Source of the DNA: Candidatus Vecturithrix granuli | GTDB lineage: Bacteria > Moduliflexota > Moduliflexia > Moduliflexales > Moduliflexaceae | Direction: 5' to 3' | DNA: 39,114 bases | NCBI GenBank assembly: GCA_000739535.1 | Contig: DF820463.1 | Coordinates: forward strand, 505,377 to 544,490 | In this document: piece after piece, positions 16,973 to 24,509 of the stretch | Layout of the letters: every line of letters starts with the position of its first letter | How positions within the stretch are numbered: the first letter of the stretch is position 1 | Made by a program: the position numbers and the translations under genes | The notes under the pieces: generated by a model | Told to the model about the DNA's origin: nothing | The model's database searches: none | The model's input: only the letters and a program-made list of their open reading frames with translations

Positions 16973-17326
16973 ATGCTGTTTTCGAAAAAGCCGCTTGCCG
17001 CCACGCCCTACCAGATTTTAGGGATTGCCCCCAACGCAGATATGGCGGAAATTAAACGCGCGTATTTCAAGCTTGTACGAGAGTTCCCGCCGGAAGAGCA
17101 GCCGGAGAAATTCAAAGAAATTCGCAAGGCGTATGAGCAGCTCAAATCTCCGGAACAAAAGGCCCTGGTTGACATGTTTCTCTTGCAAAAACCGCCGGTT
17201 CTTCCAGATTTGACCAAAGGCCGCTATGACCTGACCGTGCATCCAGAAGATATGAGCCGATTGGCTTTGGAATTCAAGCTCGCGGAACTTACTGTAGAAA
17301 AAGATTTTTACACACCGGAAACATGA
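16973..17326 (+). CDS. J-domain-like co-chaperone with PPE in place of HPD
   Basis: A 117-residue protein whose first 70 residues align with the DnaJ J domain: helix I PYQILGIAP (12-20), helix II EIKRAYFKLVREF (26-38) and helix III EKFKEIRKAYEQL (45-57). The HPD tripeptide that triggers Hsp70 ATPase is replaced by P39-P40-E41. No Gly/Phe, zinc-finger or client-binding domain follows, only a short acidic tail (about 75-117). It may bind the adjacent Hsp70 without classical stimulation, or this Hsp70 may have co-evolved with a different loop. It lies between the TPR and GrpE genes. Confidence 0.78.
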   Translation: MLFSKKPLAATPYQILGIAPNADMAEIKRAYFKLVREFPPEEQPEKFKEIRKAYEQLKSPEQKALVDMFLLQKPPVLPDLTKGRYDLTVHPEDMSRLALEFKLAELTVEKDFYTPET

Positions 17327-17378
17327 TAAAGGAGCGCCAAACAGGAAAAAAACCAGGTTTTTTGAAAATATCTGGTTC

Positions 17379-18314
17379 TTGAACGTAAACTATTTTTCCG
17401 AAATACTCGCATTTATGTTAGAACACGAAGATGTTTTACAAGTTCAGAACAATATGGCCAATTTAACCCAGCGTATCGAGCGTATGCACTGGGAACTCGG
17501 TCAATTATTGCAGGAAACTCAGGAAAGCAACGGTCAGTTGCAGGCCCTGACACGCCATTTTCTCAACACGGAAGCTCATAACCGGCTCAACGAGGTCCTG
17601 GCAGAAGTACAAACTCAGATGGAATCCGGCCAGGAGAAAATTGACGAATTGGTTCAGACCATGAAAAAATTGAGCCGCACTCAGTTCAAGGCGAACACGT
17701 TGAATGAAGCGAAAGATCAACAGCTTTCGGAAACAATCGCCCTCTTGCGCGAGATGCTCGCCAAACGCGAAGAAATCCAAAACGCTCGCAAAGAAGAAGA
17801 ACAGCAGCGCCAAGCTACGTTACAGGCTCGCGCCAGAGTTCAACTGGCCGCCGATTTTCTTCCGGTGTTAGATGGCATTGAACTGGCTCTGGAACACGGG
17901 ATGCCAGCCCCGGAACAGAATCATCAACCTCTTGAACAACCACAGCCTTCCTCAGGGTTTTTTCGAAAACTCTTTGGCGGAAAGCATCATCCGGAGCATG
18001 AGCCGCAGCAACAGACGCCTCAAAGCGTCGCCTCAGAAGTCTCTGACGCCATTGCTGACTGGCTGCACGGCCTTGAAATTGTCCGCGAGCGGTGTGTACG
18101 TCTGCTTGAACAGGAACATATCAGACGCATCCCCGATCTCAACGAATCTTTTGATCCTCATCTGCACGTCGCTCTGGAAGTTGAAGAACGCACTGATGTT
18201 CCCGAAAATACCATTGTAAAAGTGCTTCGTAAAGGATATACGCACCAGGATCGGGTTCTGCGTTACGCCGAAGTGATTGTCGCAAAAGCCCCGCAACAAA
18301 AGGAAGACCTATGA
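17379..18314 (+). CDS. GrpE-family nucleotide exchange factor with long coiled coil
   Basis: 311 residues from a TTG. The C-terminal GrpE head is clear (FDPHLHVALE at 258-267, then VLRKGYTHQDRVLRYAEVIVA). It is preceded by a long helical and coiled-coil region (about 20-150) and a Pro/Gln/His-rich insert (about 175-215). At over 300 residues it is much longer than a typical GrpE of about 200. It should release ADP from the Hsp70 encoded next, whose ATG overlaps this gene's TGA by four bases. The start is unclear: TTG 17379 and ATG 17415 both lack a Shine-Dalgarno site, while AAGGAG at 17329-17334 has no start codon at the usual distance. Confidence 0.82.
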   Translation: MNVNYFSEILAFMLEHEDVLQVQNNMANLTQRIERMHWELGQLLQETQESNGQLQALTRHFLNTEAHNRLNEVLAEVQTQMESGQEKIDELVQTMKKLSRTQFKANTLNEAKDQQLSETIALLREMLAKREEIQNARKEEEQQRQATLQARARVQLAADFLPVLDGIELALEHGMPAPEQNHQPLEQPQPSSGFFRKLFGGKHHPEHEPQQQTPQSVASEVSDAIADWLHGLEIVRERCVRLLEQEHIRRIPDLNESFDPHLHVALEVEERTDVPENTIVKVLRKGYTHQDRVLRYAEVIVAKAPQQKEDL

Positions 18315-20062
18315 AAGAAAAAATTGTCGGAATTGATTTGGGCACCACGAATTCAGTTGTGGCGCTCATTCAAGACGGCGTCCCGAAATTGACGCCGGTC
18401 AAAGGGAAACATCTGCTGCCCTCCGTTGTTGGCATCTCGCTGAACAATGAACTCTTAGTGGGCGCGGCCGCTCGGAATCAATGGGTTGTTGCGCCGGAAC
18501 GCACCATCCGCTCGATCAAGCGCAAAATGGGATCCCCAGAACCTGTAACCATGGCTGGCAAAACCTATTCGCCTCAAGAGATTTCCGCGTTCATTCTACG
18601 CGCCATCAAAGAGGCCGTTGAATATGAACTTGGCACTCCGGTCGAAAAAGCCGTGATTACGGTACCGGCCTATTTTAACGAAGTCCAGCGCGAGGCCACA
18701 ATGGAAGCCGGAAGAATCGCCGGATTTACGGTGGAACGGATCATTAACGAACCCACGGCCGCAGCCCTGGTTTACGGTTATGGCGCGAAAGAGGCGCAAC
18801 ATCTCCAAATTATGGTCTATGATCTGGGCGGCGGCACCTTCGACGTCTCGATTATCGAATTGCACGAAGGGATCGTGGATGTGGTAGCGACGGCTGGCGA
18901 TAATCTGCTGGGCGGCGATGATTTCGATGAACTGCTCGCCAACATGCTGGCAGATGAATTTGCCAAAGAGTATGAGATTGATTTACGCACCGACCATCAG
19001 GCCTGGGCACGTTTACTGCGCGCGGCCGAAGACGCCAAGATCGAATTATCGGATGTCCAATATACGGAAGTCAAACTTGAATATCTGACGAAAGGCGAAA
19101 AAGGCCGTCCCTTGCACCTGACGCGCGAAGTGCGCCGTGAAGAATTTGAAGACCTGATCGAGGGTCTGCTTGATCGCACGATTGACGCCATTGATAAAGC
19201 CCTCAAAGACGCCAAATTGGAAGCGGAGGATATTGACCGGGTGCTGTTTGTCGGCGGTTCGACCCGCATTCCGGCGGTCTGGAACTTGGTCAGGGAACGT
19301 ATGGGGCAGGACCCGCACACCGAAATTAACCCCGATGAAGCCGTCGCCTTGGGCGCAGCCGTGCAAGCCGGCATCATCGCTAAAGAAGATATTGACGCTA
19401 TTCTGGTAGATGTCACCCCCTTGTCGCTCGGCATTGAAGTTGCGAACGTCAGTATCACCGGCCAGGTGACCGGCGACATTTTTGAACCCCTGATTCACCG
19501 TAACACAACTATCCCGGTGCACAAAAGCAAAGAATTTCAAACCCTGTATCCGGGGCAGGAGGCCATTCACATCAAGGTCTATCAAGGGGAACACAACACA
19601 GCCTCACAAAATACGCTGCTGGGCGATTTTATGGTCGAAGGCTTAAAACCGAATCCGCAGTGGCATGGTCTAACCAAGGTGACCGTGAATTTTCAAATTG
19701 ACGTGAACGGCATTCTGGAAGTCACGGTGACGGAACGCGGTACGCGCACACGGGTGCAGCAACGCCTGAAAGCCGACCGTCAGCGCATGAGTCCCGAACA
19801 AATCGCCGCAAGTCAGGAAAAACTGGCCGAATGGTCTGAAGCGGAATTCAGCGAGTTGGAAGCGGTTGAACTCGATCCCGGCGTGATGGCTCTCTTTGAC
19901 CGAGCCAGAAAAGTGTTGGAACAACCGAACCTCGATGCGGATCTGGCGGAAGATATTTCCACCGTGATCGAAGATATCCGTCAGGCTGAAGTGACCGGCG
20001 ACAAAGAAAAAGCCGGAGAACTCTGCGATGAGCTGATTGATTTACTCATGGAAGCCGAATAA
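18311..20062 (+). CDS. dnaK: Hsp70/DnaK-family molecular chaperone
   Basis: ATP-dependent chaperone of 583 residues, shorter than canonical DnaK (about 640). The nucleotide-binding domain has IDLGTTNSVV (8-17), DLGGGTFD (171-178) and VGGSTRIP (314-321). The linker is DVTPLSLGIE (367-376), which matches the allosteric DVxPLSLG pattern. The substrate-binding beta domain is about 377-490 and the lid (490-583) is shortened, without the EEVD-like tail. It is coupled to GrpE by a 4-base overlap. Linkage to a TPR protein and a divergent J protein suggests a specialised paralog rather than the housekeeping DnaK. No CIRCE operator is visible upstream of the cluster. Confidence 0.93.
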   Translation: MKEKIVGIDLGTTNSVVALIQDGVPKLTPVKGKHLLPSVVGISLNNELLVGAAARNQWVVAPERTIRSIKRKMGSPEPVTMAGKTYSPQEISAFILRAIKEAVEYELGTPVEKAVITVPAYFNEVQREATMEAGRIAGFTVERIINEPTAAALVYGYGAKEAQHLQIMVYDLGGGTFDVSIIELHEGIVDVVATAGDNLLGGDDFDELLANMLADEFAKEYEIDLRTDHQAWARLLRAAEDAKIELSDVQYTEVKLEYLTKGEKGRPLHLTREVRREEFEDLIEGLLDRTIDAIDKALKDAKLEAEDIDRVLFVGGSTRIPAVWNLVRERMGQDPHTEINPDEAVALGAAVQAGIIAKEDIDAILVDVTPLSLGIEVANVSITGQVTGDIFEPLIHRNTTIPVHKSKEFQTLYPGQEAIHIKVYQGEHNTASQNTLLGDFMVEGLKPNPQWHGLTKVTVNFQIDVNGILEVTVTERGTRTRVQQRLKADRQRMSPEQIAASQEKLAEWSEAEFSELEAVELDPGVMALFDRARKVLEQPNLDADLAEDISTVIEDIRQAEVTGDKEKAGELCDELIDLLMEAE

Positions 20063-20080
20063 ATAGGACTCTAAATCGGG

Positions 20081-20242
20081 AGTGTCAAAGCTCTGCTTTG
20101 ACAGCGAAAGCAGAGCTTTCGCATTCCTATTTGGAGTGTCAAAGCTCTGCTTTGACAGCGAAAGCAGAGCTTTCGCACTCCTATTTGGAGTGTCAAAGCT
20201 CTGCTTTGACAGCGAAAGCAGAGCTTTCGCACTCCTATATGT
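20081..20242. repeat. Three tandem 54-bp palindromic repeat units
   Basis: Units at 20081-20134, 20135-20188 and 20189-20242 are nearly identical. Each contains two hairpins, TGTCAAAGC-tct-GCTTTGACA and GCGAAAGC-aga-GCTTTCGC, framed by GGAGTG and CACTCC (the first unit has GCATTCC). The two inner hairpins can also pair with each other to form one long hairpin. Located 18 bases after the Hsp70 stop. Short open frames across it are repeat artefacts. Confidence 0.9.
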
Positions 20243-20356
20243 ATGGACACGGGCGACCATTACTCGAGCATTGCCATGAACACCTGAGCATGTCCTTACA
20301 AAATATCAGGAACAATGGATACTACAGCAACATTCACAAGTATTGAACACACAGTA

Positions 20357-20389
20357 AGACTTGACAGGTTTTAAAAACCTGTCAAGTCT
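20357..20389. terminator. 33-bp near-perfect palindrome after the chaperone operon
   Basis: Arms 20357-20372 and 20374-20389 (AGACTTGACAGGTTTT) pair over 16 bp. The arm is related to the hairpin at 31496-31527. It could act as a bidirectional terminator between the + strand operon and the decayed minus-strand gene, but no long T tract follows, so an interspersed repeat is equally likely. Confidence 0.4.
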
Positions 20390-20732
20390 CTATTCAATTC
20401 TGATGAATAATGCTGTGATACCTCTATATTTTCCAATGACTCTGAATATCTCTGGGGCTTCTGCTCTGACATAGTGCTCATCTTCATCATGTAAAAGGGT
20501 TTCAAATATTGAGATATAGTGTTCAAAATAAGCCCGCATCAGTATGTGCAATATTCTCGCATGCCCATATCATTGACATTCTGACCTTTGGAATGGGATC
20601 TTGAGATAATTGGAGAATTTCATCTATCCGATTCTTCACGAACGCGATGTTCACTCGTCCAGTTCGTCCTATCGCAAATAAGTCATTTTCTCTCACCTCC
20701 GCGTTTTCATGATGAAGATCTTCAAATGCTCA
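20390..20732 (-). pseudogene. Decayed HEAT-repeat protein gene fragment
   Basis: The minus strand reads as HEAT-like protein sequence in two frames. From 20729 down to about 20540 it contains RENDLFAIGRTGRVNIAFV and VRMSMIWACENIAHTD. It then shifts one frame and continues from 20539 to the TAG at 20390-20392 with MRAYFEHYISIFETLLHDED and YVRAEAPEIFRVIGKY. A TGA at 20730-20732 interrupts the upstream side. Helix-pair periodicity and the VR.EAPEIFRVIGK pattern are typical of HEAT repeats. One frameshift and one stop in about 340 bp mark it as a pseudogene; its true 5' end is not identifiable. Confidence 0.55.
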
Positions 20733-20768
20733 TTCGATATTTTTTGTGTAATGAGTAAAATTTTTTTC

Positions 20769-20798
20769 TTGACAGAACAATAAAGGCCTTTACATAAA
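20769..20798 (+). promoter_or_regulatory. Candidate promoter upstream of the RpiR regulator
   Basis: A perfect TTGACA (20769-20774) is followed after 18 bp by CATAAA (20793-20798). The ATG at 20804 is so close that the transcript would be leaderless or nearly so, consistent with the absence of a Shine-Dalgarno site. Confidence 0.4.
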
Positions 20799-20803
20799 GA
20801 ATT

Positions 20804-21748
20804 ATGGAAAAAATTTTACACATAAGCAAAGAGGTACCCGAAGAAAATGGATCGAATTTACAAAATGGCGACAATTTCATTCGCCGATTGCAAACTCGCT
20901 ATTCGTCGCTGAGAAAATCAGAAAAAAGAATTGCCGATTATTTACGGCAAAATTCTCAACAGCGTTTAGATATGTCCATCACGGAATTTGCCAAATTTCT
21001 TGATGTGAGTGAAGCCACGATCAGTCGTTTCTGTCGGGCTGTCGGCTTTCGAGGGTTTCAAGACCTTAAACTCTCTTTAGCCACATCCATCAATATAACG
21101 GAAGAATTTCAAAATATTCCGCGAGATATTCATCAGACGGATTCGACGACTGAAATTGGCAAAAAATTGGCTGATACACTTTCCGGCGCAATTGCTGAAA
21201 CTCAAAAAAGTTTGAGGATAGATGATATTGATGCTGCGATCGATGCGCTTGCACATGCCAGACATATCACCCTGTACGGTATCGGCGGCTCTTCGATTAT
21301 TGTCTATGCTGCGCATCACCTTTTTGCTAAAGCCGGTCTGAGCTGCGGCGTGTATGTGGATGGGTATATGCAAACCGTAACCGCCTCGATGATGAACTCC
21401 GAAGGGGTTGCGCTGGGGGTGTCCAATACCGGGATGAGCAAACACGTCGTGGATGCCCTGGAAATTGCCGCATCAAAAGGGGCTACGACGATCGGGATCA
21501 CCAGTAACCGCGACTCTGCCCTTGCCAGAGCTTCGACAATCTGTCTGGTGACGCCTCCAGGCCAGAGAGACGTTCCGCTGTATGGCGGGTCGATCGAGGC
21601 CAAAGTCTGCCAACTCTATATTCTCGACCTGCTGTACCTCGGTATCTTATTCAAATTGGGAAATATTACCAAAAAGAATCTGAAAGAGACCGCGAATGCG
21701 TTGAGAACCTATTACAATCCGATTAATTATATTGGAGACCTTAAATAG
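20804..21748 (+). CDS. RpiR-family transcriptional regulator (HTH + SIS)
   Basis: A 314-residue regulator with an N-terminal RpiR helix-turn-helix (about 25-100; ITEFAKFLDVSEATISRFCR) and a SIS sugar-phosphate-binding domain (about 130-265; LYGIGGSSIIVYAAHHLFAK and VALGVSNTGMSKHVVDALEI). Members sense phosphosugars and control neighbouring sugar genes. It heads the carbohydrate/BMC locus and lies 41 bases before the dehydrogenase gene, so it probably controls this locus in response to the product of the FGGY kinase. The operator was not identified. No Shine-Dalgarno site precedes the ATG, and the next in-frame Met is inside the HTH domain. Confidence 0.9.
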   Translation: MEKILHISKEVPEENGSNLQNGDNFIRRLQTRYSSLRKSEKRIADYLRQNSQQRLDMSITEFAKFLDVSEATISRFCRAVGFRGFQDLKLSLATSINITEEFQNIPRDIHQTDSTTEIGKKLADTLSGAIAETQKSLRIDDIDAAIDALAHARHITLYGIGGSSIIVYAAHHLFAKAGLSCGVYVDGYMQTVTASMMNSEGVALGVSNTGMSKHVVDALEIAASKGATTIGITSNRDSALARASTICLVTPPGQRDVPLYGGSIEAKVCQLYILDLLYLGILFKLGNITKKNLKETANALRTYYNPINYIGDLK

Positions 21749-21789
21749 AGAGGTTTTTCTCAAAAAACAGAGTATAAAGGAGATGTCGC

Positions 21790-22788
21790 ATGAAAGTGTT
21801 AGCCATTGGTGATATGTTTATTCCGGCCGAGTTCATGCATACCGGTCTGGAAAAACTCCGTGAAAAGGGATGGCAGGTTGATGTCAGGGAATGGAAACAT
21901 GCCACTCTGACGGATTTACAGCATGATAATCTGCTGGTCGAACAACAAGGACCGGAAGCGCTCGACGTGCCGGAAAATTTAGTAGAGGGGATCGAGGAAT
22001 ATGAGATCCTTGTCATTCAGTTTTTTCCCATCAATAAAAGGATCATTGACCGGGCAAAAAAGCTCAAATATATCTGTGTACTTCGTTCAGGAACAGAAAA
22101 CATTGATAGTGCTTATGCCGAAGCTCAAGGCATTGAAGTACTCAATACTCTCGGCAGAAATGCGAGATCTGTCGCGGAATTTACACTGGGAATGATTCTG
22201 GCGGAAATGAGAAATATTGGCCGTGCTCACGCTGCTCTGAAGGCAGGAGAGTGGCGGAAGGATTTCCCCAACAGTGAGGCCATCCCCGAATTATATGAAA
22301 AAACTGTCGGCTTGATCGGATTTGGCAATATCGGACGTCTTGTCGCTCATTATCTGCACGCCTTTGGCAGCAAAGTTGTGGTGTATGATCCTTATATCAA
22401 AGAACCGCCAGCGGGAATTACATTGGTATCTCTTGAAGAACTCCTGAAAATTTCGGATGTCGTCTCAATCCATGCCCGACTGTGTGACGAGACCTATCAC
22501 TTGATTGGTAAAAAAGAATTCGCCCTGATGAAACCGAATGCCATTTTCGTCAATACCGCTCGTTCCGGCCTGGTGGATGAGGCGGCGTTGATTCACGCCC
22601 TTGAAAATAAACAAATTATGGGAGCGGCGATTGATGTCTTTGATAAGGAACCGATCGAGAGCAATCATCCTTATCTCAAATTGGATAATATCACGCTTAT
22701 TCCCCATTTAGCAGGCTCAACCAGAGATGCGTTTGCCAACAGCCCTAAAATGATGGCGGAAAAATTGATCAAAAAATTTGAGTTATGA
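21790..22788 (+). CDS. D-isomer-specific 2-hydroxyacid dehydrogenase
   Basis: A 332-residue NAD(P)-dependent oxidoreductase with the D-2-hydroxyacid dehydrogenase fold. The Rossmann motif is GFGNIG (177-182) with the acidic residue in VVVYDP. The catalytic residues are R258 (NTARSGLVDE), E287 (IDVFDKEP) and H306 (IPHLAGST), so it should be active. AAAGGAGA precedes the ATG. The FGGY kinase follows 30 bases after its stop. A dehydrogenase of this class beside an FGGY kinase recalls the Bacillus subtilis yoaD-yoaC pair. The substrate is probably a sugar acid or its keto form rather than 3-phosphoglycerate, since no ACT domain is present. Confidence 0.88.
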   Translation: MKVLAIGDMFIPAEFMHTGLEKLREKGWQVDVREWKHATLTDLQHDNLLVEQQGPEALDVPENLVEGIEEYEILVIQFFPINKRIIDRAKKLKYICVLRSGTENIDSAYAEAQGIEVLNTLGRNARSVAEFTLGMILAEMRNIGRAHAALKAGEWRKDFPNSEAIPELYEKTVGLIGFGNIGRLVAHYLHAFGSKVVVYDPYIKEPPAGITLVSLEELLKISDVVSIHARLCDETYHLIGKKEFALMKPNAIFVNTARSGLVDEAALIHALENKQIMGAAIDVFDKEPIESNHPYLKLDNITLIPHLAGSTRDAFANSPKMMAEKLIKKFEL

Positions 22789-22818
22789 ATCCGATGGTGC
22801 ATGGAAGGAGAGGTGGCT

Positions 22819-24330
22819 ATGTCGAAATATGTTTTAGGTATTGATAACGGTGGCACGGTGATTAAGGCCGCCCTCTACGATCTGACGGGGCACGAAGTCG
22901 CAGTTGCGAGTTCGAAAGTTGAGATGAATATCCCTGAACCAGGCTATACCGAACGTGATGCCGAGGAATTGTGGGAAGCGAATGTCCGGGCAATTGCCGG
23001 AGTCGTCCAACAATCCGGGATCAATACCGGCGATATTGCCGCAATAGCCACAACAGGTCATGGTAATGGTCTCTACCTCATTGGTCAAGACGGGACTCCC
23101 GTCTATCCTGGTATCTATTCAACCGATGTAAGAGCACAAGGATACGTTGACAGGTGGTACGCAGACGGCACCTTTGATACCGTGCTCCCTAAAACCATGC
23201 AATCGATCTGGGCGGGACAGCCGGTCGCTTTGCTCGTCTGGTTTCAAGACCATAAGCCGGAAATCTTAAAAAAAGTCCGTTGGATATTTATGTGCAAGGA
23301 CTATATCCGCTACCGCCTGACCGGTGAAGCTTATGCGGAAATCACTGATATGTCAGGATCGAATTTGATGAATGTCAGGGATGTAACCTATGATCGGGAA
23401 TTACTGCGGGAATTTGGCCTTGAAAACTGTTTCGAGATGCTGCCTCCGCTCAAGTATTCGTCCGAGATTTGTGGAACAGTCAATCAGGAAGCAGCCCAAA
23501 AAACCGGCTTAAAGGTAGGAACTCCGGTGGCCGGAGGGTTGTTTGACATTGACGCCTGTGCAATTGCTACCGGCATTACGGATGATGAGAAGTTTTGTAT
23601 TATTGCCGGGACATGGAGCATCAACCAATATATCAGCAAACAACCGATCGTTTCAAAATCCCTGTTTATGACATCGCTCTATTGTGTGCCGGGATATTGG
23701 CTAGCAACTGAAGCAAGCCCGACTTCGGCCAGCAACCTCGAGTGGTTTGTGACGGAGTTTTTAGGAGACAATTACGCACCAATCGCCGGATCGGGCAAAT
23801 CGGTCTATGATTTATGTAATGAGTGGGTCGAGAGTATTGCCCCTGAAGAGACGCATATCATCTTTCTCCCCTTTCTGTACGGCTCAAATGTGGAGGCTGG
23901 CGCAAAAGCCTGTTTTATCGGCTTAAAAGGGTGGCATCATAAAGCTCATATTCTCAGAGCACTGTATGAAGGGGTGGTGTTTTCACACAAGATGCACATC
24001 GAAAAATTACTGGCCTATCGGGACATGCCAAAAGTTGCTCGAATTACCGGAGGAGCCGCCCGTTCAGAAGTCTGGTGCCAGATGTTTGCCGATGTCTTGC
24101 AAGCTCCGCTCGAAGTTATGAGCGGCACAGAGTTGGGAACACTGGGAGCCGCGATGTGCGCCGGAGTGGCGACCGGCCATTTTCCGTCATTGGAGCGCGC
24201 GTCGGAAAACATGGTGCAGGTGGTACGCACGATTCTGCCCAATCCTGACAACAAAACCATTTATGAGGAAAAGTACGCCAACTATAAGAAGACGGTGGAA
24301 ACGCTGGCATCGTTGTGGAAGCATGTCTAA
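22819..24330 (+). CDS. lyxK: FGGY-family carbohydrate kinase, LyxK-like (L-xylulose/3-keto-L-gulonate type)
   Basis: A 503-residue ATP-dependent sugar kinase. The N-terminal lobe starts YVLGIDNGGTVIKAALYD and contains PGYTERDAEELW; the middle has GTPVAGGLFDIDACA; the C-terminal lobe has ATEASPTSASNLEWF, FLPFLYGSN, YEGVVFSHKMH and ITGGAARSEVWCQMFADV. From memory these blocks match Escherichia coli LyxK closely, better than XylB, AraB or GlpK, so an L-ketose or keto-sugar-acid substrate is the best guess. The start at 22819 is set by AAGGAGAGG (22805-22813); an ATG at 22801 lies upstream of that site and is rejected. It would create the phosphosugar sensed by the RpiR regulator and committed to later steps. 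Confidence 0.85.
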   Translation: MSKYVLGIDNGGTVIKAALYDLTGHEVAVASSKVEMNIPEPGYTERDAEELWEANVRAIAGVVQQSGINTGDIAAIATTGHGNGLYLIGQDGTPVYPGIYSTDVRAQGYVDRWYADGTFDTVLPKTMQSIWAGQPVALLVWFQDHKPEILKKVRWIFMCKDYIRYRLTGEAYAEITDMSGSNLMNVRDVTYDRELLREFGLENCFEMLPPLKYSSEICGTVNQEAAQKTGLKVGTPVAGGLFDIDACAIATGITDDEKFCIIAGTWSINQYISKQPIVSKSLFMTSLYCVPGYWLATEASPTSASNLEWFVTEFLGDNYAPIAGSGKSVYDLCNEWVESIAPEETHIIFLPFLYGSNVEAGAKACFIGLKGWHHKAHILRALYEGVVFSHKMHIEKLLAYRDMPKVARITGGAARSEVWCQMFADVLQAPLEVMSGTELGTLGAAMCAGVATGHFPSLERASENMVQVVRTILPNPDNKTIYEEKYANYKKTVETLASLWKHV

Positions 24331-24509
24331 CCAGAAGAACTTTTTCAGAACATCGTTCGCTTTCGAGGGCTGAGTCCCATAAGTTCGGGAGGTGGTGTGT
24401 GGGAAGGAAGATTGATGTTTTTCGTGGTAAAGCAATTGTTCAGTGGTGTCCTTGACAATCGTAGCAGAAGTGAGGACGTCACCGGCATCGCATAAAAAGG
24501 AGATCAGTC

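Noticed and set aside
20081-20242. Possible CRISPR array
   Set aside because: Units are contiguous 54-bp tandem copies with no unique spacers between them and no cas genes nearby.
20042-20346. Short reading frames on both strands across the tandem repeats
   Set aside because: They merely translate the 54-bp palindromic repeat (54 is a multiple of 3), have no ribosome-binding site and no family character.
22801-22818. Upstream ATG for the FGGY kinase
   Set aside because: It lies 5' of the AAGGAGAGG ribosome-binding site, and kinase homology begins right after the ATG at 22819.
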